Assembly: GCF_050948175.1 (NCBI RefSeq)
Contig: NC_135201.1
Coordinates: 9,610,001-9,674,000, forward strand
DNA from: Xylocopa sonorina
Taxonomy: Eukaryota > Arthropoda > Insecta > Hymenoptera > Apidae
Direction of reading: 5' to 3'
Length of the DNA stretch: 64,000 bases
A program made the translations under genes and the position numbers. Shown here one piece after another: positions 1-12,000 of this stretch. The notes beneath the pieces are model-generated. The model searched no databases. It saw only the letters and a program-made list of their open reading frames with translations, and was not told where the DNA came from. Position 1 is the first letter of the stretch. Every line of letters starts with the position of its first letter.

Positions 1-350
1 CTGAACAATTTGTGTTCGAACACGTTCCCCTCGGTTATCTCTTTTATCAGGGTGGCGCCAAAATTCATGCTCTCGGACTCGTAGTACGCGTACTCGGTGA
101 AGCTCAGCCCCTTGAACACGTAGACCTGCGTCAGGTAGACGACGATCGAGCTGTTCGTTGCTGGGATATCGGAGACATCGATCACCCAGCGACACTTGAT
201 TGGCACGGGAAAAGACCGGGGGAAGTTTGGGGTCTGGATCACACCCCTTGGCGCCGTTAAGCGATCACCGCATAACACCTCGGCTGTCGTTGAACCTCCG
301 ATTAAGGTCAGATGAACGAAAACGGTGAAGCTGGTCGCTGCAGACCACAT
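1..350 (-). CDS. CUB-domain secreted or membrane protein, first coding exon (partial at window edge)
   Basis: Reading the minus strand from the ATG at 350-348 gives 116 uninterrupted codons to the left edge. Residues 1-23 look like a signal peptide (MWSAATSFTVFVHLTLIGG, then STTA). A CUB domain follows: Cys27-Gly-Asp, the typical GVIQTPNFPRSFP segment at 36-48, then Cys53-Arg-Trp55, with Cys27/Cys53 as the expected first disulfide pair. An NSS glycosylation sequon is at residue 66 and a Tyr-rich strand near 88-95 (FTEYAYYE). CUB domains are extracellular binding modules found in many receptors and secreted proteins, so the full product cannot be named from one domain. The exon may continue or splice just left of base 1; the last bases, read on the minus strand, are TTCAG. 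The start was chosen because it immediately precedes the signal peptide. Confidence 0.8.
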   Translation of the reverse strand, partial: MWSAATSFTVFVHLTLIGGSTTAEVLCGDRLTAPRGVIQTPNFPRSFPVPIKCRWVIDVSDIPATNSSIVVYLTQVYVFKGLSFTEYAYYESESMNFGATLIKEITEGNVFEHKLF

Positions 351-1955
351 CTTCGGGGAATGCTTCTGAAGAATAAGTTTTTTCTCTTTGGATTTTCTTT
401 AACGCTGGAATCTGTGTTCTGCATAAAGATAATTACAAAGAACTAGCGACGAAGGAGAGGAAAACATTAAAAAAAAATATATATTTAGATCCAGTTTTTT
501 AGTTTCATCGACATCGATATTATTAATGCATAAAAATGAGATATAGTATATGTTGTTGATATGTAACAAATTTTGTTGATCGCGTTACGGGTTTTATACA
601 ATTTAAGGGTGTGAATTGATGTTAAAATAGCTTCGTTCTGTGCAGGCGTTTGAAAGGTTCCAAAAGCAAGGGAAGTTAAAGGCTTTGAGGTCGCACAGGC
701 TAATTGCTCGTTAAAAGCATGCAACAGGAGCAACGAGTGTTACCGATGCACATGCTAGGAGCAAGGGAGGCCGGTATGTTTTCACTCACCCCGTTTATCG
801 AATGAATAACATCCCTCTACTTACGCTTTAAAATCCAAGGGACAAGGTCCACCTCACCAGTATTCAAAATGCACTCGTTCCTCGTTCGACCGTACCATTA
901 CACAATCACATTTCGTTTCCGTACAACACTCGAGTGTTACCCTCAACCTCGAACCAAGCAAGTATCGTTCGTTGTCACCCATAAATACGATGGAGCAGAA
1001 GGTCATCGTATCGCGCGTATCGATGACTTACGCGAGATTTTACATCTGGTGATGGGAATTAACGGGGGCTCCAATTCGTTGAACTGTTGGATGAGACGAA
1101 GGGCTAAGTATAAAAGGGACAGACAACACAAGAATACAGACACATCTGATCGATCTTATCCGACTCCTTCGAGGCGGTTAACAATCGGATTAGGCGGATG
1201 TTAGCGGTCGAGAATGTTATCGCGAACGTACGAACCCGCGATCTGTCGGGCAGCTGGGCGTTAGCCTCTTCCGCGCAACTGATCTCACCGCGCGCACCCT
1301 CAGTCCACCCCTAGCTCTCACCCATTCGCCCTCTTATCCCGCCTCGAGCTGGGTGAGGAGCAGTGGTTGCACCGTGGGGATGCTGACAACCCCTGGCGAA
1401 CGTTGAAAAGTTCATGTTCGGGTTCGAGGTTGAATCACGTGATTGTGGATCGTGTGTGGACCGACAGGGATGTAGCTAGGGTACGTGTCCAGATTATAGG
1501 GTTGATTTTTCAGGAGATCCAAGAGTTTAGATTGTGAGTTAGGATTTCGCTGAAAAAAAAAGAGAAAGAAAGAAGTCATTGGATGTTGACGCACGTGTAC
1601 ATAGATGTGAAACACTTTGGAGAACAGTAGCGGCTGCTTGTGATTACATACAATTTTGTTTTATTGAATGATACTGTATCTATAAATAACACGATATCTC
1701 TAATCAGCTGACATTAACGTAGATAAAAGGCAAGATAAGGGATGATTTAAATAGAATGTGATACAACTTTCTGTACCTTATATATGTATATATATATTTT
1801 TATTCAAGGACTTGCAAGGTAAAAAAAAAAAAAAACAAAAAGAAAAATCATCAATGAACATTTTACGTAAATTATTGCATGACATTAAGTTATTCATATA
1901 TATTTATTTATTTAAATTAGAATAATGTAATTTGCTTAGATATAATTTACTTATC
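351..1955. other. Intergenic: upstream of the CUB gene, downstream of PCMTD1
   Basis: No supported gene. The 351-480 part should contain the leader and promoter of the CUB gene (minus strand). A TATAAAAG box lies on the plus strand at 1109-1116. The 1640-1955 part is AT-rich and should hold the PCMTD1 3' UTR; minus-strand AATAAA (TTTATT on plus) is seen at 1903-1908, about 50 nt past the stop, and again near 1660. An A-rich run is at about 1820-1834. The open frames here (for example 869-1204 plus) show no recognisable domain. Confidence 0.5.
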
Positions 1956-3806
1956 CTACAGCTTACGATTGTAATTTAGGTACAACTTTGATGAAGAAGG
2001 CAATGGTAACTGATGTATTTTCTCCTTCATGTACATAGAAAAGGCGCCTCTATTCACGTAATGGGCGATTATTAGTTCTTCCTGGTCGTGGAAATTGTTG
2101 GATGAATCGACGTCCATTGCATCTGCTGTATCTGTAGAGTCGACTGGTTCTGAGTCTGACTGACTGGTAGTTGATCTGGAGCTGCTATCCTTGTTATTTA
2201 CGTTTGCATCTTCCGCGATGCTGTTATCTGTCTTCTCCCGTTTGGGAACTTTTTTTCGTTGAACAAAAGTCTCATCTTGTTCTGCCTCGCTATCACTTTC
2301 ACTTATACTTAACAACGTTTCGGTATTCTTCAGTAGATTTAAATACGTTTCGCTGGGATTTGTAAACTTCTGCACCTGGGCTTTACTTTGAGATTCTTCT
2401 CCTGACGAATTCGACGCGTCCTGCGCTTTGTTCGTCTCTTCCGTCCTCGAGACTGATTTATCATCGCTCGTGGAATTTTCTGTATTCTGATCGTGACAAT
2501 CAACGGCGCTGTTACTGTTCGTCAGTTGCCAGTCGCTCATTTTACACAGCACGCCGGTTCGTACTTGTGAAGTGTAGAGATACCTGGGGTCAGCATCTAT
2601 GCTGAGCAACACGCGCACTCTTCTGATCTCGTCGTCTTCATCGGACACAGATTCTTCGGATACCGATTCATCGGTATCTCCGAATACAGGGATGACGAGT
2701 CTTGGTATGGTTTGCCCGGGAGAGTTAAATCTTTCTCGTTCTAATAGCATTTTCTTTTTATTCTCCAAATCTTCGTGCTCTCTCCACACGTTGCGTCGCA
2801 AGCAACGTCTAATTTGGCCTCTACACAATTCTTGCAAAGATAACGGAGCGCATTCAGCTATAAAACATAAAAATGGTTCGTTAATAATGATTAATAATAA
2901 TAACTAACTTAAACTGTTAGTTTCGCTGTTACTTAAAAAACTTTAGAAATACGTTGTATATACATACGTAAGTGAAACAAAGTTTGTTCCGAAGTGGTGG
3001 GTATGACCAACGTTTCAAACGATACAGGAAGCGTTTTAAAGTGTAACCAGGTATCCGCGTCTATTCTGAGCACACGTAGCAAATGGTCTTTAAACGGCAT
3101 TACGAGAATACCCCCGATACGTACGAATTGTTTAATAAACCCTTCATAATTTTCGGGGCATGCTGCACCACAATACACTCTATCGTACTGTCTATCAGGT
3201 GCAACATTCAGACAGTTCCCTGTTAAACGTATAGTTACACATGACTCTTTTTCTGCCCTCGTAGGAGTCGCACATAAGTAAATTCTTTTTATGTGTCACC
3301 TTGTATAAAAACTGGCTCGCAAAAGTCAAATTCATCCAGAGCTAACGACTCTTGTTTAAACTCTTCTAGTCGCTCGTACGCGTACTCTAAACAATCTTCG
3401 TGTAACTCAATACCATGATTCGTTCCATGTTGGCCTAAGAAAGGCACAAAGATATCACGAATATTCTATACCAATCTATTAAAGCTGCAGTGTTCTTACT
3501 CAACACGAGTCCTGCCATTGTACTCAGGTAACCAGTCCCTGATCCAAGATTTAAAAAACTCAATCCAGGCTCCAACGAAAGGCTTTCCATCACCTCGCTA
3601 TATATACACGGTGCGGATAAATGAATGTTGCCATGCTTCCATGCAAGATCATTGTAAGCTCTGTCCTTATGCCATGGTAAGACATAATTAGCTCTATCAA
3701 CCGCTCTGAAAACTTTCTCCACTTCTTTAGTCCTTATATACCCAGATGTCATCAAGTTGTCGACTAGTTCATTATTAGTTTGTCCAGTGCTTACAGCCGC
3801 CCCCAT
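1956..3806 (-). CDS. PCMTD1: Protein-L-isoaspartate O-methyltransferase domain-containing protein 1 (PCMTD1-like), four coding exons
   Basis: Coding exons on the minus strand are 3806-3500, 3434-3300, 3219-2968 and 2857-1956. All junctions are GT/AG and in phase, giving 532 codons (531 aa). Residues 2-6 (GAAVS after Met) fit an N-myristoylation signal, as in vertebrate PCMTD proteins. The methyltransferase core has DLAWKHGNIHLSAPCIYSEV at about 54-73, the AdoMet loop NLGSGTGYLS at 86-95, NHGIELH, and YDRVYCGAACPENY near 190. Residues 238-247 (SLQELCRGQI) match the BC-box of a SOCS box, which binds Elongin B/C. A long acidic, Ser/Glu-rich, probably disordered region follows. The C-terminus (KIHQLPLPSSSKLYLNYNRK) matches the conserved PCMTD tail. 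Members have the PIMT fold, but repair activity is doubtful; a cullin-RING substrate-adaptor role is proposed. The 5' UTR probably begins at a splice acceptor (exon from 3831). Tandem orientation with the CUB gene, divergent from l(3)mbt. Confidence 0.92.
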
Positions 3807-6800
3807 TATCGATAAAACTTATAAAATTCTTCTGCAACAAAGTTTCAATGCGTTAGTCCAATGTTGACTATATCAATTTTCAAATACATATATGTTCACC
3901 ACTAAGTAAAAGAATATAGAGAGCTAAAGAAACAGAAAAAATATGTTTTCAAAATTTTCATTGGCAGAACAATTTATTTTCCGTTTCGATTAAAATTATT
4001 ATGTAAATAAATGTGTGCACTTATGTAACAGTTGCATCTTTTTGTTATCATACCGAAGAACTTTAATCGTGGTATTATCAAAAGTTTGTACACGAACCGA
4101 TCGCGTTCAGGATCTTAACTTTATAAATAACTCACCGGGTCAAAGTATAGCATATTAATTACAACTATCAAAGTTCATATAAACACGGTGAATGTAACAA
4201 ATAATCTGGAAAGGTACACGTATATACATTTCATCTGATAAGAAGGCTAAACTTTATAACCAGTATGAAAAAAAAATACCTTATTTTGGTCTCGTAGCTT
4301 CTTGTTAATAGGGCAGCACAATAATGACTAATTTTACATATTAAAATATAACACTTTGGGATTACGTCAATGTGCGACGCATATACAAAATCGAATAACG
4401 CATACGTATATATATTTCATTTTTACTACTTGAGATTTGTGTATCGTACAGGCACGATAACTTAACTCTACGATCGGGCATTCGAGAGACGTGTATCGGC
4501 CTAAAGAAATTTTCGACGAGGATGCGCGTAACTTTTTTGCGCCGTGTCCTCGTTAAAACGTTCCCTTACCAGATGAAAACACTCGGCTGAATGACAGCGA
4601 GAATAATGGAGTCGACGTTAAGTTGGTGAAAAAAATTGGTCCGCCTTGGGGAGTTAGCTTATTACGATGCACAGAGTATCACGCATTGTAACATGATGTT
4701 TCGCGACGAGTGGCTGGATTTACTGTTACGATCTCCTCTGTTTTGATAAGTGCGATGGTCCATCGGGTTCATCAGCTGATAGCACAAAACACGACCTGCC
4801 CCTACGCCATTGTCCGACACCGATTGCTCTTGGCGATTAATTAAACAGCACAGCCGAGCGAGGCTCGCGATGGAAAATCTGATCGATCGCGATCACCATT
4901 TTCTTTTCTCTTATTCCCTCCGACTTTTTCCTGCCCAAGATCGTGCTTCTCTATTTTCTCTGTCTTCCTTTTTTTTACCTTTTCCTTTGAAACGTGTACG
5001 CGTGTTAATCGGCCTTTTCGACGCGTACGACAGTGCCGTCGCCACGGGTGGAGCCCCTCGCACGGCTCTTCCCCTCCCTCTCTCTCTCTCTTGACGCTGT
5101 TCTTATAAGACAAAGAGACTGCGAAGAGAGACGAACCGATTCGACGTGATATCTCTCTCGTTCTGGCCTGCGCTTAAAACGGAGAACAATACGCGGGAAG
5201 TGTTTGTATTGGACGCACGTGTAGGGTACGACGCCAGCTAGCGTCCCTCTGCCATGGTAACCAAGTCGGAGTGGGAAACGGCTCTCGAACCACCGAAATT
5301 TAGCTTGGACAGCACTGGCGTACGACATCGAGCGCAAGCGTTTGCATATGCTTCGGCACATACCCATGTCACTCGACGTAAATATAAATATGTATGTATT
5401 ATAAACACGTTCCGTTTAAATGTATATATATATACATATATGTATGTACATATTTATAATGAAATTTAATCGTAATCCGCTTAACCGTCTATGCAATCGT
5501 TGTAACGTGCGTCGAGTGTGCGATAAAAAATTTATCGCGGCACAGACGAAACGTGTAAAAATAATGCACGTATACACCTAATGGTGATTATTAAGTTACT
5601 GCGGTAGAAACGAAGGGGGGAGATGGTCACGGAAATAAGACGGTGGAATACGTGTTTCGATCTATTCGACGTTTCCATTGAATTCCTTGTACGTACGCGG
5701 TATCTTTATTTTTTATTTCGATCGATACCGAAGAACGTGATATATAATTCTTGCGTTAATGGGACTAAACGAGTAGATTTCATTTCATAAAGTCGCGTTA
5801 CCTTCCGTTGCGAATGGCTCTTGGTTTCGATTTAACAGAATTAAGGGGAAATCGATTCTTCCTTTGGCGTAATTATTATATGAAACTGATGAAAAAAGAA
5901 TAATTGCAATTATTCGTTGGTTTATATGTTAGTATAATATTTGGTAAAGATGACTGTACTTGGTTCGTGGGTATATGAAAGAAAATTTGCTTGGACGTAT
6001 CGAAAATTGCGGTAGAAGCATCGATTCCGGTGAGAAAAGTTCGTCGTATGCCATTAAATACATATTTCTGAAGTAGTTAAACATTTTTCTCTTATTCTAT
6101 TTCAGTTGCGCGTGTGTGCGTGCGCGCAAATGTGAACGTGTCTTTACAGCAGAAGCAACATGGGTCGATGCGCATGCGCATTTAGAATGATATCGTCTCT
6201 TCGCATATGATGGCGACTGGTAACTTTAAAACGTGAGTTTATTATCATATAATTTCTTATGTTTACAATGTGCTGTTCGCGTGTAAAATATAACAGTGTT
6301 ATCAACAAACGTTCAGATATCCGTTAGGCGGATAATTTTTTTTTCACGACCGCCGCTCGACAGAGTATATCCTTAAAATTACCGCTCATAATTCGTTAGA
6401 CCAACATTCACTTATCCTAGTAAGTATACCTATAAAGCTGCCTATAACTTCCTCGCATTGATATAGTTGGAAAAAAAGTTGTAAAGCGTTTCAGAATGAA
6501 TGTAACGCGAGTTAATTTTTTAACGGATATTCCCACTAGTCCCACGACGATCTTTCATTCTAATTATTTTCAATTTACCATCACTCGTATAGAAATACAT
6601 ACTCGAAACATCGTGCCTTAAGGACTTTGATAACGATTACGTTTACACGTTCATAATAATCAATTTATAGTGGCCGAGTTTAAATAGGAAATTACCTTTT
6701 GCTTTTCGCCGTCCTTAGAAACTTTGTAATAACCTCGATACACATCGTGCGATAAATATATGCCGTACTTTATCCAGGTATAATTGGTTATTATTTTTTT

Positions 6801-9077
6801 TTTTCCAAAGGAAACATTCGTAATTTCTCCGTGGTGCGAGGAGCAGGCGATTGAAAAATCATTTTCATTCAGAGAAGAGAAGCAGACATCGTTTACTTTA
6901 TATTGTTCTTTATAAAATTTAAAGGCTACTTACTTTCGTGTCGTAGTCACGTTTTATTATTATCGTTACACATTAATTTATATCATGTTTATTAAGTATT
7001 CAAAAATTTTAATCGATTCCACGTTAACAATTGTTTATTAACGAACTATAACCGTTTCGCGAATAAATACGAGATTGTATTACATTGCAATGGTAATCTG
7101 ATAGGAGATTTAGACTTGCAAAACACGGCGATAATATATTGCATTAAGAACGTTAGCTTTTATACTTTAGAGGTTAATGCAGAAGTGTATCGAAGTCGAA
7201 ACTTGTGCATTTGTACGGTATACGAAATTAGTACGGCGATTATCGTTTTCCGAGAGACAATACAAACGATAGTTTTGTGCACGATATGGCAAAAAATATT
7301 GATCGTCAAATTTAGTAATTTTACCAACAGGCCGTTAAAAATTGCTGTTTCAAAGATAGAATGCTTTCCCCGATTATACCTGCTGCTTGTTTAACCAATC
7401 CAGCCGCGATAACAATACGACGTCACGTGTATACCACTCACCATTGGTTGAAATTCGGGATTACAAAAATGAAACAATAAAGTTTAACATGTGTCTGTAT
7501 TATAGAAACAAACGTGGATCAAATGTGTTTCGTATCGGTGCAGCTCCCGTCGAGTTATCGATGCGTCGACGTAGAATGCGACCAGATTTTGAACGGTTCA
7601 ACGTGAGAGAAAGAAACGAAAATAAAGGACCCGTCGAACGACGGACAAACGGCGTGATTCACCCGTTTTAAAAAAGCAATGGCTCGGGTTGCATTGATCA
7701 GTGGAACGCGAATTGCTCGTCCTTTTTTTCTGGCGATGTTTGCGCGGGAGATCGATCGCGAGCTGGAGCTAGAAAAATATCATAAACCAGCGTCGGATTA
7801 GCTCGTGGTGGGCAGCGAACGTCGAATCGTCGTTATCGATTGGCCAGAGGATGATCGTTGAACGATTTCAAAATTACTCGTGCCGAGGAAAAATCTGTAC
7901 ATCGGATGCGGTTAGTAATGCATCGAGAATGTTATGATTGGTCGAGGTTGCGGATTTGTTCTTTAGTGTAACGCCGATTAACCAATGGCGAGCGGCCTGT
8001 TGCGCCGTCGCCACTACAGTTGGAGCCTATGAGGATGTAGCTGTAGCGTTCCGTGGCTGAAGGCTCGAACGCTTAAAAGATATGCGATAATAATTGTTTC
8101 AAATCCCGTGGAATATCCATTATCGGTTGTTCCCCGTTTCAAATGCCTGAATCGTACCTCTTGTTCTAGGGATCAACCTGGGAACGGCCTGTTTTTCATT
8201 CTTTCATCGGACTTCTTATTCCAGTGAAAAGTGTGCGTGCGCGTTGTGTTCGTCGAGTGATTCGTGATGCGCGACGGACGTTTTGTAAAAGTGTTTCAAC
8301 GAACGTATCAGCGGTCTAACTGGTGAAACGATCAGCTGCCAGGGATTCTCGGTGTCCCGTAGAATATCGTCGACAAATTGCTGCACGCCCGACTCGCTTG
8401 ATACCGTGTAAAATAATAACGTAACTCCACTCGACGATATTAGTTGGGCGCGTGTTTCAAATCGCGTTAGTGATTTTCTTAACGCCCAGTTATGGCTAGA
8501 CGGGACACCACGATATAAGTAATTGCAATCCGCGTACTGGCCCGATGTTTATTTTCATCGGCATTTCATCGCGCGGCACACGAAAATATTTTAATTATCC
8601 GCGAATTATGTAACTGGCAACATTTCCATTTGTGGTGATAGGAGATATTATACATATATCGCTAGGTTTGTAACAGTCATAGAATCCTTTTTCTTGCGTG
8701 CTTTTTTTTTTTTTTCTACTCCTCTGCTCGGTCCACGATATTTGTCGCGCGTTAAAACAATTTCGGTAAAATGTTGCAGGGGTTTTCTCGATTTGAAATG
8801 GTCCCTTTCCTCTGAAATCCTCGAAATTTTACTTTCTAAATATAGATGAGATCCAAGTCATTGGGTCATTTCATTTTACCTTTATCGTTTAGTATGCCAC
8901 TTTTTCACATTATTTTTTGTTCGCATTATCTTGCGACAAGGCTTAAATAAACTACGAATAAAGTTCACTAGTATGCCTATGATTTTTCATGATGTCTCAA
9001 CGATTGTTAGATAAACGAGTAAAGTGAAAGTTTCCTACTACGTTTGAAAAATATATTTCATTGTATTTTCTCCACAG
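3807..9077. other. Divergent intergenic region between PCMTD1 and l(3)mbt, with both untranslated leaders
   Basis: About 5.3 kb between two divergent genes. Both start codons sit just downstream of a splice acceptor (minus-strand acceptor just before 3831 for PCMTD1; TTTTCTCCACAG ending at 9077 for l(3)mbt). Each gene should therefore have at least one noncoding first exon in here, but I could not place them. 4000-4700 and 6200-7400 are AT-rich. 4800-5300 and 7550-8500 are richer in CpG and are the likelier promoter segments. A short CT run is at 5078-5091. No coding domain was recognised; open frames at 4810-5469 and 7116-7671 look like chance frames. Confidence 0.45.
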
Positions 9078-9078
9078 A

Positions 9079-12000
9079 ATGGAAGAAGAAATAGTAGTAG
9101 ATGTTGTAGATGAGAACAGTAGTACGGAGGCTTCTCAGTCAGATGACCCAACAATGCCCGTTATGCCTTTTTTATACATTAAAAAAAGTAAATTACAGCG
9201 TTTAATTAACGCACCACCGATAACCACAAATCAGACTTTGGTTTCACCTAATGCTACTCAACTCGCCGCTATTATCAATCCAGTGAACAATCAGGTAATT
9301 TTGTTCAAATTGTTATCTTTGATGATTCAAAAAGATTACTCCTTTTATCATATTCTGTGTAAGACGGTGTCTGCAGATTTTAAATCAAATTTCAGTTAGC
9401 CACCAATATTCATAATTTCAGTCTTATATAAGCAGACTAATATACTGCTCTATATAGTATAATAAACTATATACATCTGTATATAGGTCAGAGTAACCTA
9501 TAATTGTATAAAATGATGGAAAAAAAATTGTAGCACCTCAAGTATGTTAGTACTGTTAACCAGTGTATACAGTTTCATCATGTCATATGTAAATTGATAT
9601 GGATTGTACTTATATAAAGTTTGAAACCTTATTAGACACACTAAGTGTAGGTGGTAGCAGTGAGTGATATACATCTTTATAGTAAATATAGATTTGTTCA
9701 GTATACTTGTTGTGTAGTGGATAACAAGTAGCAAAGCAGAAATTAGAATGAATGAACACTATATTTTTAACCATTTTGGTATATCTGTTCATATGATGTT
9801 ACAAGTATTTTAATTGTATTTTAAAAATGATAATTATTAATGAAATGGAAATGAGTTGCACCAAGTTACACAATCAATTATAATTAAATTTTTCATCAGT
9901 AAATTGTGTTGAAGTGTTTATAATTTAATTGTGTGGCGGATTGTTGTGTCAGTTTGTTCTGGATTTATCATCAATTTATTGTTTTCATTTGCTTTGGTTT
10001 TAGATTGTCGCAGGACAAAACAAAGTATTTATACAAGGGCCAAGTCAGGTTACTACTTCTCAAAGTAAAGAACATATTGTGATTCATCGGCCAATAAATA
10101 CAGTTAGTACTACACAATGTAGTACAACGTCGCAATGTCAGAAACATATATTGCTTAGAAAGTCGAATACATCTACTGCTCAGATTGTGCCCTTAAGTAC
10201 TTCTCAGGGAAATCAAACCAATGCACAAGCAGGCAAGCATACGTTTGCGTATCTTGGCACTTTCATTAAACCAAATAAATCACGCGAGTCTGTTGTTATT
10301 CCAGCAGGTGATTATACATTTCTTATAATAGACCTAATAACAAATAGTACTGTTTGTAATACAACAGTTTCAATTTATTCGTTGACACATTTTAGCAGGA
10401 GCTTTAACAACAACTCAAATAGCTAAACCAAAATTAGTGATAGCGCCGGTTATATCCCAGTTAGCTCAAACATCGACGAGTACTACAACACTATCTCAAA
10501 GTCAACCACCAAAACACATGGCAAATTTACTATTACCAGTCAGTATTCCTCAACAAAGCGTACCTACTAAATCCAGTATGTTTAATTTCAAAATCAACAA
10601 TGGCCAACTTAACAGTGAAAACAAAGGTACTATTACAGGTAAGCACTTGGAAATATTTTTCAATACATTATAAATATTCAAATAAATAATCGTATTCTTC
10701 TCTCTTTGTGTTAGTGTTACGGGAGTCAAAGACTACGAATTCAGCTACACATCCGCCACCTTTGCATCCGATAGCAAAAATGAATTTCTTAAATGCAAAT
10801 AAAGGAAACAATAACTCAATCGATAGTATAAAAATCACTGAGAATCCAGATTCCGCCGTAATTACCCTTATTCCGAAAAAGGACGATGTAGGTATACCTG
10901 AAAAGCGGAAAAAAACGATAAGCAATATATTAAGGGGTTCGAGCGAGAAACGTATGAAGAAGCAAAATATTTCAAAGTCTCCACAGGAGAGCATGGTCGA
11001 TGTAAGCTATCCGCTAAGCAGTCCCGAATCAGAGCAAGATAAGGATAAGAAGGTGCAAAATGACGATGACATTACATTGATTAAAGTAGTTCCTAGCGAA
11101 GATAAAACTATGAAGCTTAGCAATACCAGTATGGACGACGACATAAAAATCGAGATTATTAAAACGCGCACAAGTTGTGTTGAATCCATAACAGACAATA
11201 AATGTGATTCGAAGATTAATATAAGTAATCACGAAGACTTGAAAGATCATATAAATACAACACATCAGAATGATTCGAATTTTGACGCGACAAAAGTTTT
11301 AGATTGGAAAGACGGCGTTGGCACTCTACCCGGGAGTACGTTAAAGTTTTGTATGAATGAATTCGGTATCATGGAAGTAGTAGACGAGGATGAAAATAAC
11401 AAGCAAAGTAAAGATAGTATTGGTGACAAGGAAAATGTGTGCTCGACGCAAAATTCTTCCAAATCCAGTTCCGTAACGGTTAATAACGTGAATACCGAGA
11501 AGAAACGTAAGTATTAACGAAAGAAGTGATCCTGTTAGCTCTAAGAAAAATTCCTCCCAATATAACTAACTTGAATTTACTTTTGTAGCTGACGATAGGA
11601 AATCCAGGACTGTTTCGGCAGACACGATGTATCATTGTGAAGGTTGTGGTTGTTACGGATTAGCCGCAGAATTTGAGAGTCCAATATCGTGCGGTCCAAC
11701 GTGTACGGAAATAATAGAAGCAAAGAAGCAGCCGGTGTTGCGGAAAGAAAAAGATTTAAAGTACGTACTTAACGCGCAAATCGTTTTAGAAAACGTGGGA
11801 TACATTTAACCGAACGTATATTTTTACAGAGATTTACGTGCGAAACGGAAACGTAAAAGACTACTTCAAGAGCAGCAGCAGTCTAAAGAAATCGAAGAGA
11901 AGCCTGAAGAAACAAGTCCAAAAGTGCAGCAAGAGAAAGTGAAATCCGAAACTGACGAAGACACGAAAGATACCATTACAGGAATAGACGAGGAAAGTCA

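Noticed and set aside
869..1204. 111-codon plus-strand frame near the TATA box
   Set aside because: No recognised domain and no coding-like neighbours. The start codon context and composition do not support a gene by themselves.
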